DNA from: UBA6168 sp031426435
GTDB taxonomy: Bacteria; Bacteroidota; Bacteroidia; Chitinophagales; Saprospiraceae
DNA: 18,318 bases
Direction: 5' to 3'
Assembly (NCBI GenBank): GCA_031426435.1
Contig: JANPLH010000305.1
Coordinates: 1 to 18,318 of the forward strand
Shown here: positions 7,123 through 14,299 of the stretch, in pieces
How positions within the stretch are numbered: position 1 is the stretch's first letter
Layout of the letters: the number at the start of each line of letters is the position of its first letter
Notes under the pieces: generated by a model
Seen by the model: only the letters and a program-made list of their open reading frames with translations
The model's database searches: none
Told to the model about the DNA's origin: nothing
Position numbers and translations under genes: made by a program

Positions 7123-7899
7123 TCACAAATGCCGGATACGGTCAAGAAAGGCGTTTTTCATCCGTTTTGCAACCGGCACACAGCCTCCGTCCATCATGTG
7201 GATGAAGCCTCCTTTGCAGTATTTTTTCAAATAGTCGAGATTTACGAGGTAAGATTTATGGGGCAAAAAGAAATCGTAAGGCTCCAAAAGTTTTTTAAAC
7301 TCTCCAAGGTTATACGAGCTTACGATATCGCTCCTGTCCTTGGTGACTATCCGGGTACATTTTTGCAGCCCTTCACACCTGAGAATGTTATGGATAGAAA
7401 TAAATTCATACCCTTCTATTGTCGGGACACCAATCAGGTCTTCCTGGGCTGTCTTTCGTAACAGGCTTTGTATCAGCTTCTGACTTCTGCGGAGTTCTTC
7501 TTTATTATGGATTTTCTGGAGTGTGTTGCGTACAACGAGGTTCAAGCTGGCTATTTCCACTGGTTTAAGCAAATAACCGGCGAGGGCGCATTGAAACGCT
7601 TCTACAGCGTAGGCATTGTTTTCTGCCACAAGCACTGTCTCATAATCGTTGTTGCCTAGCCAATGAAGGCTTGTCAACGTCGGTTCCTCCAATAACAAAA
7701 CATCAAAAAAGATGATATCAGGGTTCAAATCTACTATCATCATTTCCGCATTTGGCAGCGAGTCCGAAAGTCCGTCAATCTTTACGTTCGGAAATAATTT
7801 GTGAAGGTTTGTGGTCAACGCTTTTTCTGTTTTTGGTTCATTTTCAACCAAAATTGCGCTAACTGGAAAATCTGGGTGAGGAAACAGTAAGTTGTTCAT
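7123..7899 (-). CDS. LytTR-family response regulator with atypical receiver
   Basis: A 258-residue protein. The N-terminal receiver domain (about residues 14-130) keeps the phospho-acceptor D66 (PDIIFFDVLL) and K112 (GYLLKPVE). However, the acidic pair that normally reads DD is E19-N20 (ILVENEP), and the usual Thr/Ser before the 'A' position is A92. The C-terminal LytTR DNA-binding domain (about 155-258) shows the usual features: a strand start IEGYEFISIHNILRCEGLQK, GEFKKLLEPYDFFLPHKSYLVN, and a PVAKRMKNAF end matching the LytTR 'P.s+....l' motif. LytTR regulators bind direct repeats upstream of target genes. It is the first gene of the leftward cluster, so it may control the injection-system operon; that is inference from position. 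No cognate histidine kinase is in the window. Confidence 0.92.
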   Translation of the reverse strand: MNNLLFPHPDFPVSAILVENEPKTEKALTTNLHKLFPNVKIDGLSDSLPNAEMMIVDLNPDIIFFDVLLLEEPTLTSLHWLGNNDYETVLVAENNAYAVEAFQCALAGYLLKPVEIASLNLVVRNTLQKIHNKEELRRSQKLIQSLLRKTAQEDLIGVPTIEGYEFISIHNILRCEGLQKCTRIVTKDRSDIVSSYNLGEFKKLLEPYDFFLPHKSYLVNLDYLKKYCKGGFIHMMDGGCVPVAKRMKNAFLDRIRHL

Positions 7900-7936
7900 C
7901 TTTTGGCTTTAATCTAAAACTTTCATGACTTGCTGC

Positions 7937-8239
7937 TCAAAACAGCAAGCACATGAAAAAAGAACACCTGAAATTAGAACAAGCAGACCTTGCTGACTGA
8001 AAGGGAAGAGGGAACCCCATGCGATTAGGGGAAAGCGGAAGCGGAATGCGGAAGGGTGCTTTGCTGTTAGAGGGATTGACCTGGAATTTATCATCTATGC
8101 CTTTCAGAACACCTCCGCCTTTTAACAAAGAAATCTGAGGCATCTGAATGGCATTGCTCTCTTTGGGGTTCTCCTTGACGAGGGAACTGCAATGGTTGCC
8201 ATTGGCGGTCTCTTTTTTGTTTTGTGCAGATGGGGGCAT
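7937..8239 (-). pseudogene. Truncated SpvB/TcB-type toxin N-terminus (remnant)
   Basis: The 100-codon frame opens with an ordinary polar start (MPPSAQNKKETANGN) and then has a strong SpvB/Tc-toxin-B signature at about residues 33-74: QISLLKGGGVLKGIDDKFQV followed by IPLPLSPNRMGF. In SpvB, TcaC and relatives the same region reads 'LSLPKGGGAI.G....' then 'PLPLS.GR....P.LSLSY'. After MGF the similarity ends in this frame. The +1 frame continues briefly with a weak match (PSSLSVS) before a stop, which suggests a frameshift followed by loss of the rest. Complete proteins of this class exceed 1000 residues and form the beta-propeller/cocoon of ABC toxin complexes. Only the N-terminal fragment remains, directly upstream of the LytTR gene. 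Confidence 0.72.
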
Positions 8240-8827
8240 TTGGTATCGAACTATAAGGTGAACTCTTACAAAATTGTACCACGGCAGACTTAAAAGTCCG
8301 TCTTAAATGGCAGGAAATGAGTTGCTTGGACGTATACATCAAACCCAGCTATACATGGTCGAGGTTCAAACAACCAAATCCTGTAGCTATTAAGCTATCT
8401 CAAAAAATATGTGAGGTAAGGTGTAGGAATATGGTCACGGCATAAAATGTCGTTAAATAATATGCCAACTTCTAACTGAGGATGTTTGATGTTAGATTTG
8501 GCCCAGAAGCCATAGGTTTTTAATGTTATGTGGCAAATGTATCTGTTCTTGATATAACATGCAACTACACAATGAAAAAAATGAAAAAAAAATCGATTGT
8601 GTGTTTTGTCAAATGCAGTTGGTCGAAAATTGTATAAGCCAATTCAATATTCAAGTGCAATCGGCAGTACGACGGTCTGCGTTTTTCTATAGTCATCTGG
8701 TGCACAAATAGCATTTGAACCCAGCAAGACCAAAGTAGAAAGCATTAGCTGGCGCTTTGAATAACAAGGACAACCACCTATCCTGAACCGTGACGCCAAC
8801 CCATCTCGCCTTGTCCGAACAATGTTC
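8240..8827. other. Intergenic stretch without a recognisable gene
   Basis: These 588 bases are AT-rich and hold no convincing coding frame on either strand. Minor features are a GACTT-AA-AAGTC palindrome near 8287-8300, a lone TAGATTTG (-7-like) at 8493-8500 with no partner and no gene after it, and an ACACAAT/ATTGTGT pair flanking an A-rich run near 8565-8605. It may be decayed sequence between the toxin remnant and the SIR2-like operon. Confidence 0.5.
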
Positions 8828-8858
8828 TTTGGAAGATTACTCTGCTTCACTATATTTG
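8828..8858 (+). promoter_or_regulatory. Bacteroidota-type promoter for the SIR2-like/STAND operon
   Basis: TTTG (8828-8831) and TATATTTG (8851-8858) are separated by 19 bases, matching the Bacteroidota primary-sigma consensus TTTG/TTG-N17-23-TAnnTTTG. The expected transcription start is near 8864-8868. That leaves a leader of about 35 bases before ATG 8901 and excludes the GTG at 8790 as the translation start. Confidence 0.7.
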
Positions 8859-8900
8859 ACCGACATATCGAACACCTATTCAATCACTAACCCTCAAACG

Positions 8901-10022
8901 ATGCAAACTGAACAACACTACACCGCCAACCTCAACTGGGATTTTATCCTCGACATGATACAGGAAGAGAAATGCCTGCTCGTGCTCGGCCCGGAAGCCT
9001 TTACCGGTGAAGACGGCGTTTCCTATCACGACCAGCTGATAAAACGCCTCGACACATCGAACAACAAGAACATCCAGCGATTCTATAAGGGCGATGATTT
9101 TTTCCTGTTCGACGACCTTTCGAAGCAGACACTCGTCTGCCACGACATCAAGACCTTTTACAGCACAGCCAAGCCGAATGAAACGCTGAAGCTCCTGGCC
9201 CAAATCCCCTTCCACGTTCTACTGACCGTGACGCCGGACAAACTGCTGAACCAGGCTTTCGATGCGCAAGGCTTTCCATACCAGTTTGGCCATTACAAAA
9301 AGAACAAAGAACCTTTGACTATCAAGTCGCCCTCTAAGCAAAACCCGCTCATTTACAACCTCTTTGGCTGCCTCGACAGCGAAGAGTCACTCATCCTGAC
9401 CCACAACGACCTGTACGATTATTTCAAATCCATCTTCTCGCTCAAGAGCATGCCCCAACTGCTCAAAGACCAACTCCGCAACATCCGCAATATCCTCTTT
9501 CTGGGTGTGCCGTTCGATAAATGGTTTATGCAACTGCTGCTGCGGGAACTTGAAATCCACAACGCTGGGTTCGCCTTCATCCGTTTTGCTGCCAACCAGT
9601 CCTTGCCTGGCGATATTGAAACTTTTTGCACCGAGCAGTTCAATATCAATTTCATTTTTGATAAAAAATTGGAAGACAAACCTGTGGACAAGAACGACCA
9701 TAAAACCATAGCTCAATTTATCTCTGACTTGCACGAACAATGCAAAAAGAGGGGCATTATACGGCAGCAAGGTGGTGTGGAACGCTCTGTTGCCGAACAA
9801 ATCAGGCATTGTGTAGCAAATGCAGAACTGGAAAACGCCCTCAATCTGCTGGAGGACTGCACTATGGATACCGAATTGCAGGACGATGTAACCATGCTGG
9901 CTGGACGGTACCGGAATTTCATGCGCCGAGCTAGCGGCAACCTGTTAAGGGAACAAGAAAAAGGAGTGCAAGAAGCCGAAATCACTGAAGCCATCATTTT
10001 GCTGGCTGGTCAATTGGCCTGA
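8901..10022 (+). CDS. Diverged SIR2-like protein with C-terminal EAD11-like domain
   Basis: A 373-residue protein. I chose ATG 8901 because the upstream GTG (8790) lies ahead of the promoter. Residues 1-260 follow the SIR2-like (SIR2_2) layout: a nucleotide-loop region CLLVLGPEAF (25-34), FHVLLTVTPDKLL (104-116, the 'TTNYD' position), PLIYNLFGCLD (149-159, the 'KLHG' position), SLILTHNDLYDYF (163-175) and LFLGVPFDKWFMQLLLREL (199-217). The Asn and His used by NAD-cleaving SIR2 effectors are replaced, so NADase activity is doubtful. Residues ~292-373 are helical (IRHCVANAELENALNLLEDC, then MLAGRYRNFMRRASGNLL) and resemble effector-associated domain 11, an adaptor module of bacterial NTPase-based conflict systems. 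It is followed 70 bases later by the STAND NTPase on the same strand. Confidence 0.8.
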   Translation: MQTEQHYTANLNWDFILDMIQEEKCLLVLGPEAFTGEDGVSYHDQLIKRLDTSNNKNIQRFYKGDDFFLFDDLSKQTLVCHDIKTFYSTAKPNETLKLLAQIPFHVLLTVTPDKLLNQAFDAQGFPYQFGHYKKNKEPLTIKSPSKQNPLIYNLFGCLDSEESLILTHNDLYDYFKSIFSLKSMPQLLKDQLRNIRNILFLGVPFDKWFMQLLLRELEIHNAGFAFIRFAANQSLPGDIETFCTEQFNINFIFDKKLEDKPVDKNDHKTIAQFISDLHEQCKKRGIIRQQGGVERSVAEQIRHCVANAELENALNLLEDCTMDTELQDDVTMLAGRYRNFMRRASGNLLREQEKGVQEAEITEAIILLAGQLA

Positions 10023-10048
10023 AAAATAGTACCGAATAGACCTCCTAA

Positions 10049-10056
10049 TACTTTTG
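10049..10056 (+). promoter_or_regulatory. Possible internal -7 element before the STAND gene
   Basis: TACTTTTG fits TAnnTTTG and sits 36 bases before ATG 10093 in the 70-base spacer. No TTG/TTTG is found at the expected 17-23 base distance upstream, so this is at best a weak second promoter for the NTPase gene. Confidence 0.3.
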
Positions 10057-10092
10057 TACAAATAGGTCTTCAGGTCTTCAAAAACAAAAACC

Positions 10093-13000
10093 ATGAAAAC
10101 CCGCTACCCGGGCTCACAACCCTTCAACACCCATCACCAATCTATTTTCTTTGGCCGGGAAAAGGAACTGGACGAGCTCCACCGATTCGTGCATGCCGAG
10201 GATTTGGTAGTGCTCTATTCCAAATCGGGCCTTGGCAAAAGCTCCCTGATCAATGCAGGGCTTTTCCAAAAGGTGAAAGCCGAAGGCCTTCTGCAACCTA
10301 TCAACATCCGCTTCGGGGCCTATTCTGAAGAGCGCCTGATCACGCCGCTCAGCAGTTCCATCGAAGGCATACGGGACGGCATAGAAGGGTCGGTCAATGT
10401 TTTGGAAAAAATAAAACCACCCGGGGAAAACAGTTTATGGTACCACCTCAAAACCTACCAATTGTCCGCCAACAAAAACGGCTTCTTACTGATCTTCGAT
10501 CAGTTTGAAGAACTGTTTTCTTTCTCCGACCAAGAAGTGAATGCTTTCGGGCAGCAGGTTTCCGAAATGCTTTATACGAATATCCCTGACCGCTTTAGAG
10601 AGCGCTTGGAGGAAGGGCTAAAAATCAACCCCGCATTCGTTGGGGAGGATGAACTGCTGCGCCTCCACCAGCCCTTCAATCTACGGGTCTTGGTAGCCAT
10701 CCGCTCCGATAGGATGAGCGAGATGAACAGGTTGAAGACTTACCTGCCCAACATACTCACGAACTGCTACGAACTGCGCCCGCTTTCCATTAAGAATGCA
10801 GAAAGCGCCATCCTTTCCCCCGCCTATTTGCCACAAGGGGCTGGCCCGTTTGCTTCACCTGTCTTCGACTATGAAGATGCCGCTGTTTCTTCCCTCATCG
10901 GCTTCCTGAGCAAAGGCCGCCAGCAGGAAATCGAGAGTTTCCAATTGCAGATTTTGTGCGAGTACGTGGAGCAAAAGGTCGTTTTGGGCCAGGGAAAAAC
11001 AATCGTCAGGGAGACCGATATTGCCGACCCCAACCTTATCCTCCAAAACTACTACCTGGACAAAATCAACAGCCTGCCCAAAGCCGACCGCATGCCTGCC
11101 CGGCTTCTCGTTGAGGAAGGGCTGGTGCTCGAGGAGGAGCAACGCCGCCTCACGCTTTATGAAGGGCAGATCATCCGCACCTACGGCATCTCTCGAGCGC
11201 TGCTGGCTGCCCTACTCGATACCCACCTCCTTCGCTCCGAACCAAGCCTGCGGGGAGGCTACACTTATGAACTGAGCCACGATACATTGGTTACACCGGT
11301 GCTGAAAGCAAAGGCTGAAAGAAAGGAAGGGGAGCGCCTCGAAAAAGAAAACCGACGACGAAAGTGGTTTGGTGCTGTTATTCTGTTCTTTGTTCTGGTG
11401 CTGGCATTGGTTGCATGGTATGAAATAGATGCAGTCAAGAAAAAAGCTAAAAAGGACAAAGAGGAAGCCGTAGAAAAATTGAAGCAATTGAAAAGGGATT
11501 CCGCCTCCATTGATAGTTTATACCGAATGGCCGAATACAGAGCTGACTCGCTCCAAACTGAACGTGACTCAGCTAAGGCTAGACTTGAAAGAGCAAATAA
11601 TAAGTTAAATGACGTCATAAACAATCCAAAATCCACGCCGAAAGAAATCCAAGATGCCGAAGACGAGGTCAATAGGATGGAGGAAATAGTTTATCAGTTA
11701 GATGAAGAATTGGAGGGATTGGAAGGCAAGGTCAAAATCGCTCAGGTGAAACTTGATCAGGCTAAGGAAGAATTGAAGGGATTGGAAGGCAAGGTCAAAA
11801 TCGCTCAGGCGAACCGTGATCAGGCTAAGGTAGAATTCGATATTGCAAAAAATAATTTTCAAAACGTCATAAACTATCCAAATTCCACGCCGAAAGAAAT
11901 CCAATTTGCCGAAAGTAAGGTTAAGGAGGTCGAAATGGCATATGCTCAAGCAGAGATTGAATTGAAGGAAGCAATAGAAAAGGCCAATAAAGCTCAGGCG
12001 AAAATAGATAAGGAAGAGAAAGAATTGAACGAATTAAAAAACAAGTTCAAAATCGCTAAGGAGAAACTTGGCCGGGCTAAGCATAAACTCGCTGAAGCAA
12101 AAGAAAAGCATGAAAAAGTCACAAGCGATCCAAAACCCACTCCTGATGAACTCCAAGCTCTCAAAGATAAGCTCAAAAAGGCCCAGGAGGAATTCGATCA
12201 GGCAAAGAAAGACTTGGAGGAATTAGAGGCCAAATATAATAAGGCCCAAGAGGAACTCGATCATGTACGGAAAGCCTTGAAGGAATTAGAGGCCAATTAC
12301 GATAAGGCCCAAGAGGAACTCGATCAGGTACGGAAAGCCTTGAAAATAGCATTAGAGCCAAACGACAATAAGGACATCCTTGCACACTACCTCCTTGTCC
12401 CAGACTACCCTGTTTATCCAAAAACCTTCGAACCACAGGACGCCGCAATATTTGGGATATCGAAAAACGACATCATCGACCAATCTTTTCTTGAAGCCGC
12501 CTTTTGGCTAGGGGAAAAAGGTGACACCAAAGATGCCATTCACATCCTCGATTCAGTGGCGGTGATGAAAAACAAAAGCCTTACTCCTCAATCGTCCCAC
12601 CGCGAAGCCATCAAAGCCTTCAATCCCGATGTATATGAAAAACTGATGGAGCGCTACTATCCAGTTAGGTTAAATGTGGCAGGTGGCATTTTTCAGATGG
12701 GCTGCGACACGGTTATCGACAAAGATTGTGAAAAACGAAGTGAAATCCTCCATACGGAAATAGTCGGCAGCTTTCAAATGGCCAAATACGAAACCACCTG
12801 GCGGCAATACTATCTTTTCTGCAAAGCCACCGAGCATGAATATATACAACCCAGTTGGGGCATGTACGGAAACAACCCCGCAGTGAATGTCAGTTGGTAC
12901 GACGCTTTGCTGTACTCTAACTGGGTGAACAAACAATTTGATTTGGACACATTTTACATCATTGGGAAAAAGAGGGAAGGTGCATTTGGGGTCGAGTATG

Positions 13001-13425
13001 ACGTCACACTCAATCCGGACGCTAAAACTGGCTACCGATTGCCTACAGAGGCAGAATGGGAATACGCAGCCAAAGGGGGGAAAAACCCTTCTGTGGTCAC
13101 TATTTACAGTGGTAGCAACAAACTGGACGAGGTGGGATGGTATAATGACAATACCCGAAAACGAACCCATCCGGTCGGGAGTAAAAAAAGCAATGCCTTG
13201 GGCATTTATGACATGAACGGAAATGTGTGGGAGTGGTGCTGGGATGAGTATTCCGCTTATGGCAAAAGCAAAAGCCTTCAGCGTGTTCTCGGCGGTTCGT
13301 CCCGTGTTGTACGAGGCGGGAGTTGGGGCTTCGATGAAAAGGATTGCCGCTCCACGAACCGTGAAAGTGATTTCCCTTATGACCGCTACGACAACATCGG
13401 CTTTCGGCTGGTATTCGTCCCGTAG
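10093..13425 (+). CDS. nSTAND1 NTPase with transmembrane segment, repeat coiled coil and C-terminal FGE-sulfatase domain
   Basis: A 1110-residue protein. Residues 3-20 (RYPGSQPF...IFFGREKEL) are the classic nSTAND1 entry. Walker A is SKSGLGKSS (43-51, K49) and Walker B is LLIFDQFEEL (D136, E139). The NTPase/winged-helix part continues to ~415 and includes ELSHDTLVTPVLKAKAERKE near its end. A single transmembrane helix lies at ~425-443, preceded by NRRRK. Residues ~446-755 are a Lys/Glu-rich coiled coil with 21-residue repeats and three TP-containing hinges. A short helical linker follows (SFLEAAFWLGEKGDTKDAIH). Residues ~860-1110 form an FGE-sulfatase/SUMF1-like domain (GGIFQMGCD, YRLPTEAEWEYAAKGG, GIYDMNGNVWEWCWDE, VVRGGSW, NIGFRLVFV). 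No Cys stands where the first copper-binding Cys of true FGE would be, so it is probably a binding domain rather than an enzyme. STAND proteins are signal-triggered oligomerising switches; the SIR2-like neighbour is its likely partner. Confidence 0.92.
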   Translation: MKTRYPGSQPFNTHHQSIFFGREKELDELHRFVHAEDLVVLYSKSGLGKSSLINAGLFQKVKAEGLLQPINIRFGAYSEERLITPLSSSIEGIRDGIEGSVNVLEKIKPPGENSLWYHLKTYQLSANKNGFLLIFDQFEELFSFSDQEVNAFGQQVSEMLYTNIPDRFRERLEEGLKINPAFVGEDELLRLHQPFNLRVLVAIRSDRMSEMNRLKTYLPNILTNCYELRPLSIKNAESAILSPAYLPQGAGPFASPVFDYEDAAVSSLIGFLSKGRQQEIESFQLQILCEYVEQKVVLGQGKTIVRETDIADPNLILQNYYLDKINSLPKADRMPARLLVEEGLVLEEEQRRLTLYEGQIIRTYGISRALLAALLDTHLLRSEPSLRGGYTYELSHDTLVTPVLKAKAERKEGERLEKENRRRKWFGAVILFFVLVLALVAWYEIDAVKKKAKKDKEEAVEKLKQLKRDSASIDSLYRMAEYRADSLQTERDSAKARLERANNKLNDVINNPKSTPKEIQDAEDEVNRMEEIVYQLDEELEGLEGKVKIAQVKLDQAKEELKGLEGKVKIAQANRDQAKVEFDIAKNNFQNVINYPNSTPKEIQFAESKVKEVEMAYAQAEIELKEAIEKANKAQAKIDKEEKELNELKNKFKIAKEKLGRAKHKLAEAKEKHEKVTSDPKPTPDELQALKDKLKKAQEEFDQAKKDLEELEAKYNKAQEELDHVRKALKELEANYDKAQEELDQVRKALKIALEPNDNKDILAHYLLVPDYPVYPKTFEPQDAAIFGISKNDIIDQSFLEAAFWLGEKGDTKDAIHILDSVAVMKNKSLTPQSSHREAIKAFNPDVYEKLMERYYPVRLNVAGGIFQMGCDTVIDKDCEKRSEILHTEIVGSFQMAKYETTWRQYYLFCKATEHEYIQPSWGMYGNNPAVNVSWYDALLYSNWVNKQFDLDTFYIIGKKREGAFGVEYDVTLNPDAKTGYRLPTEAEWEYAAKGGKNPSVVTIYSGSNKLDEVGWYNDNTRKRTHPVGSKKSNALGIYDMNGNVWEWCWDEYSAYGKSKSLQRVLGGSSRVVRGGSWGFDEKDCRSTNRESDFPYDRYDNIGFRLVFVP
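11704..11829 (+). repeat. Two 63-bp tandem repeats in the coiled-coil coding region
   Basis: Units 11704-11766 and 11767-11829 each encode 21 residues of the type EELxGLEGKVKIAQxxxDQAK. They differ at only a few bases. Twenty-one residues equal three heptads, so the repeat keeps the coiled-coil register. Confidence 0.85.
12178..12345 (+). repeat. Second 63-bp tandem repeat set (2.7 units) in the coiled-coil coding region
   Basis: Units 12178-12240, 12241-12303 and partial 12304-12345 encode KAQEEzDxxxKxLxELEAxY-type 21-residue blocks. Units two and three are almost identical at DNA level, indicating recent duplication. The sequence differs from the 11704-11829 set, but the unit length is the same. 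Confidence 0.85.
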
Positions 13426-13622
13426 CTCATAAGTAAAGCCGGATGGCTGCTGCTGAACAGATGGGTGACCCTGTCCCCGTGGTGGATGCGGGGCAAACAG
13501 TTTTCAAGAATGCCCGGTGCTGGTAGGGCGAGCGGGATAGCCGTCTCGAAGGCTCCGGGTGTTTTTGGTTGAAATCATTAAAAACCGATAAAGTCCTGCC
13601 GGGCTGTCGGACAGGTGAATGG

Positions 13623-13964
13623 TTACTTTCCCTTTGCCTCTACCGGGTCCACGTACTTGTAATAAAGCCGATAGTCTTGATGCACCCAGATTCCAAATGT
13701 TGGTTCTCCGGGCGGCTTGCCAAGGTCGTCGGTGTGGTGAATCCAGACGTGGTGCGCCCCGCCTCCCGAAATGTGGCCGGGCGACAAGAGGGCTTTGATT
13801 TGCCCATCGAAACTGCGCACATCCTGCCAGTCGCCGTCATCGTCGGCTTTTGAGAAGATGGCGTGGATTACCTTCAGCAGTTCCAGTTGTGTTTGGCTGA
13901 CGCTTTTGAATTCAAGCGAGTAATAGTGACCTTTAAGGCGAGCCTGCCAAGTAACTTTCATCAT
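13623..13964 (-). CDS. Unrecognised 113-residue protein
   Basis: I do not recognise this protein. From ATG 13964 (an alternative ATG follows at 13961, and a GTG at 13997 adds 11 residues) it reads MMKVTWQARLKGHYYSLEF at the start. A helical segment (QTQLELLKVIHAIFSKADDD) follows, then an aromatic/His-rich half (GGGAHHVWIHH, FGIWVHQDYRLYYKYVDP). It has no signal peptide, membrane span or Cys. It is transcribed divergently from the small membrane protein at 14018 and converges on the STAND gene across a ~200-base GC-rich gap with no clear terminator. It looks like a small accessory-element protein, perhaps a single alpha/beta domain. Confidence 0.6.
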   Translation of the reverse strand: MMKVTWQARLKGHYYSLEFKSVSQTQLELLKVIHAIFSKADDDGDWQDVRSFDGQIKALLSPGHISGGGAHHVWIHHTDDLGKPPGEPTFGIWVHQDYRLYYKYVDPVEAKGK

Positions 13965-14017
13965 TGCAGGAATGATTTTTACAGACTTTATTGCCACTCC
14001 AACTATAAATCAACACC

Positions 14018-14299
14018 ATGAAAAAGTCACCACTGGGTTTCACCGCTTTCATCTTGGCAATGATAATCTGTGCGGGCATTTTGTCAATATGGTTCGTGTC
14101 GCATTACCAGTTGATTACCAACGGTAAGAGTTTAGGCAGTGCAGTGTATGAAATGGTCTCCGGCTCTTTACTGATGCTCATTTCCGTGGTTTTGATTTTG
14201 GCCATTATAGCCTTTGTTAAAGACCGCTTCACCATCAAATCTTACTCGTTTATAGCCCTTTTACTGGTATTGGGAGCAATGGCTTTTTGTTTATTCTGA
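14018..14299 (+). CDS. Small membrane protein with three predicted transmembrane helices
   Basis: A 93-residue protein. After MKKSPLG come three hydrophobic segments at about residues 8-28 (FTAFILAMIICAGILSIWFV), 47-68 (SGSLLMLISVVLILAIIAFV) and 76-93 (SYSFIALLLVLGAMAFCLF). They are separated by a polar loop (SHYQLITNGKSLGSAVYEM) and a short basic loop (KDRFTIK). The basic residues suggest N-terminus in the cytoplasm. I assign no family. It is the only plus-strand gene among these accessory genes, and it is divergent from the 113-residue protein with a 53-base shared upstream region. Confidence 0.7.
   Translation: MKKSPLGFTAFILAMIICAGILSIWFVSHYQLITNGKSLGSAVYEMVSGSLLMLISVVLILAIIAFVKDRFTIKSYSFIALLLVLGAMAFCLF

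Noticed and set aside
8091..8342. A second minus-strand frame over the toxin remnant
   Set aside because: It is out of frame with the SpvB-like sequence and has no recognisable content.
8350..8390. tRNA-like T-arm (GAGGTTCAAAC)
   Set aside because: The flanking bases do not pair into a T-stem, and no acceptor or anticodon arm can be drawn.
8644..8883. A 79-codon minus-strand frame with a signal-like stretch (MLSTLVLLGSNAIC)
   Set aside because: It overlaps the likely promoter of the opposite operon, and the composition before that stretch is not protein-like. No support beyond being open.
8790..8900. N-terminal extension of the SIR2-like gene from GTG 8790
   Set aside because: It contains the TTTG/TATATTTG promoter and has a GTG start. 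The homologous-looking sequence begins after ATG 8901.
13426..13622. Possible template repeat or terminator after the STAND gene
   Set aside because: I looked for a copy of the C-terminal coding sequence and for a strong stem with a T-tract. The 197-base GC-rich gap shows neither.
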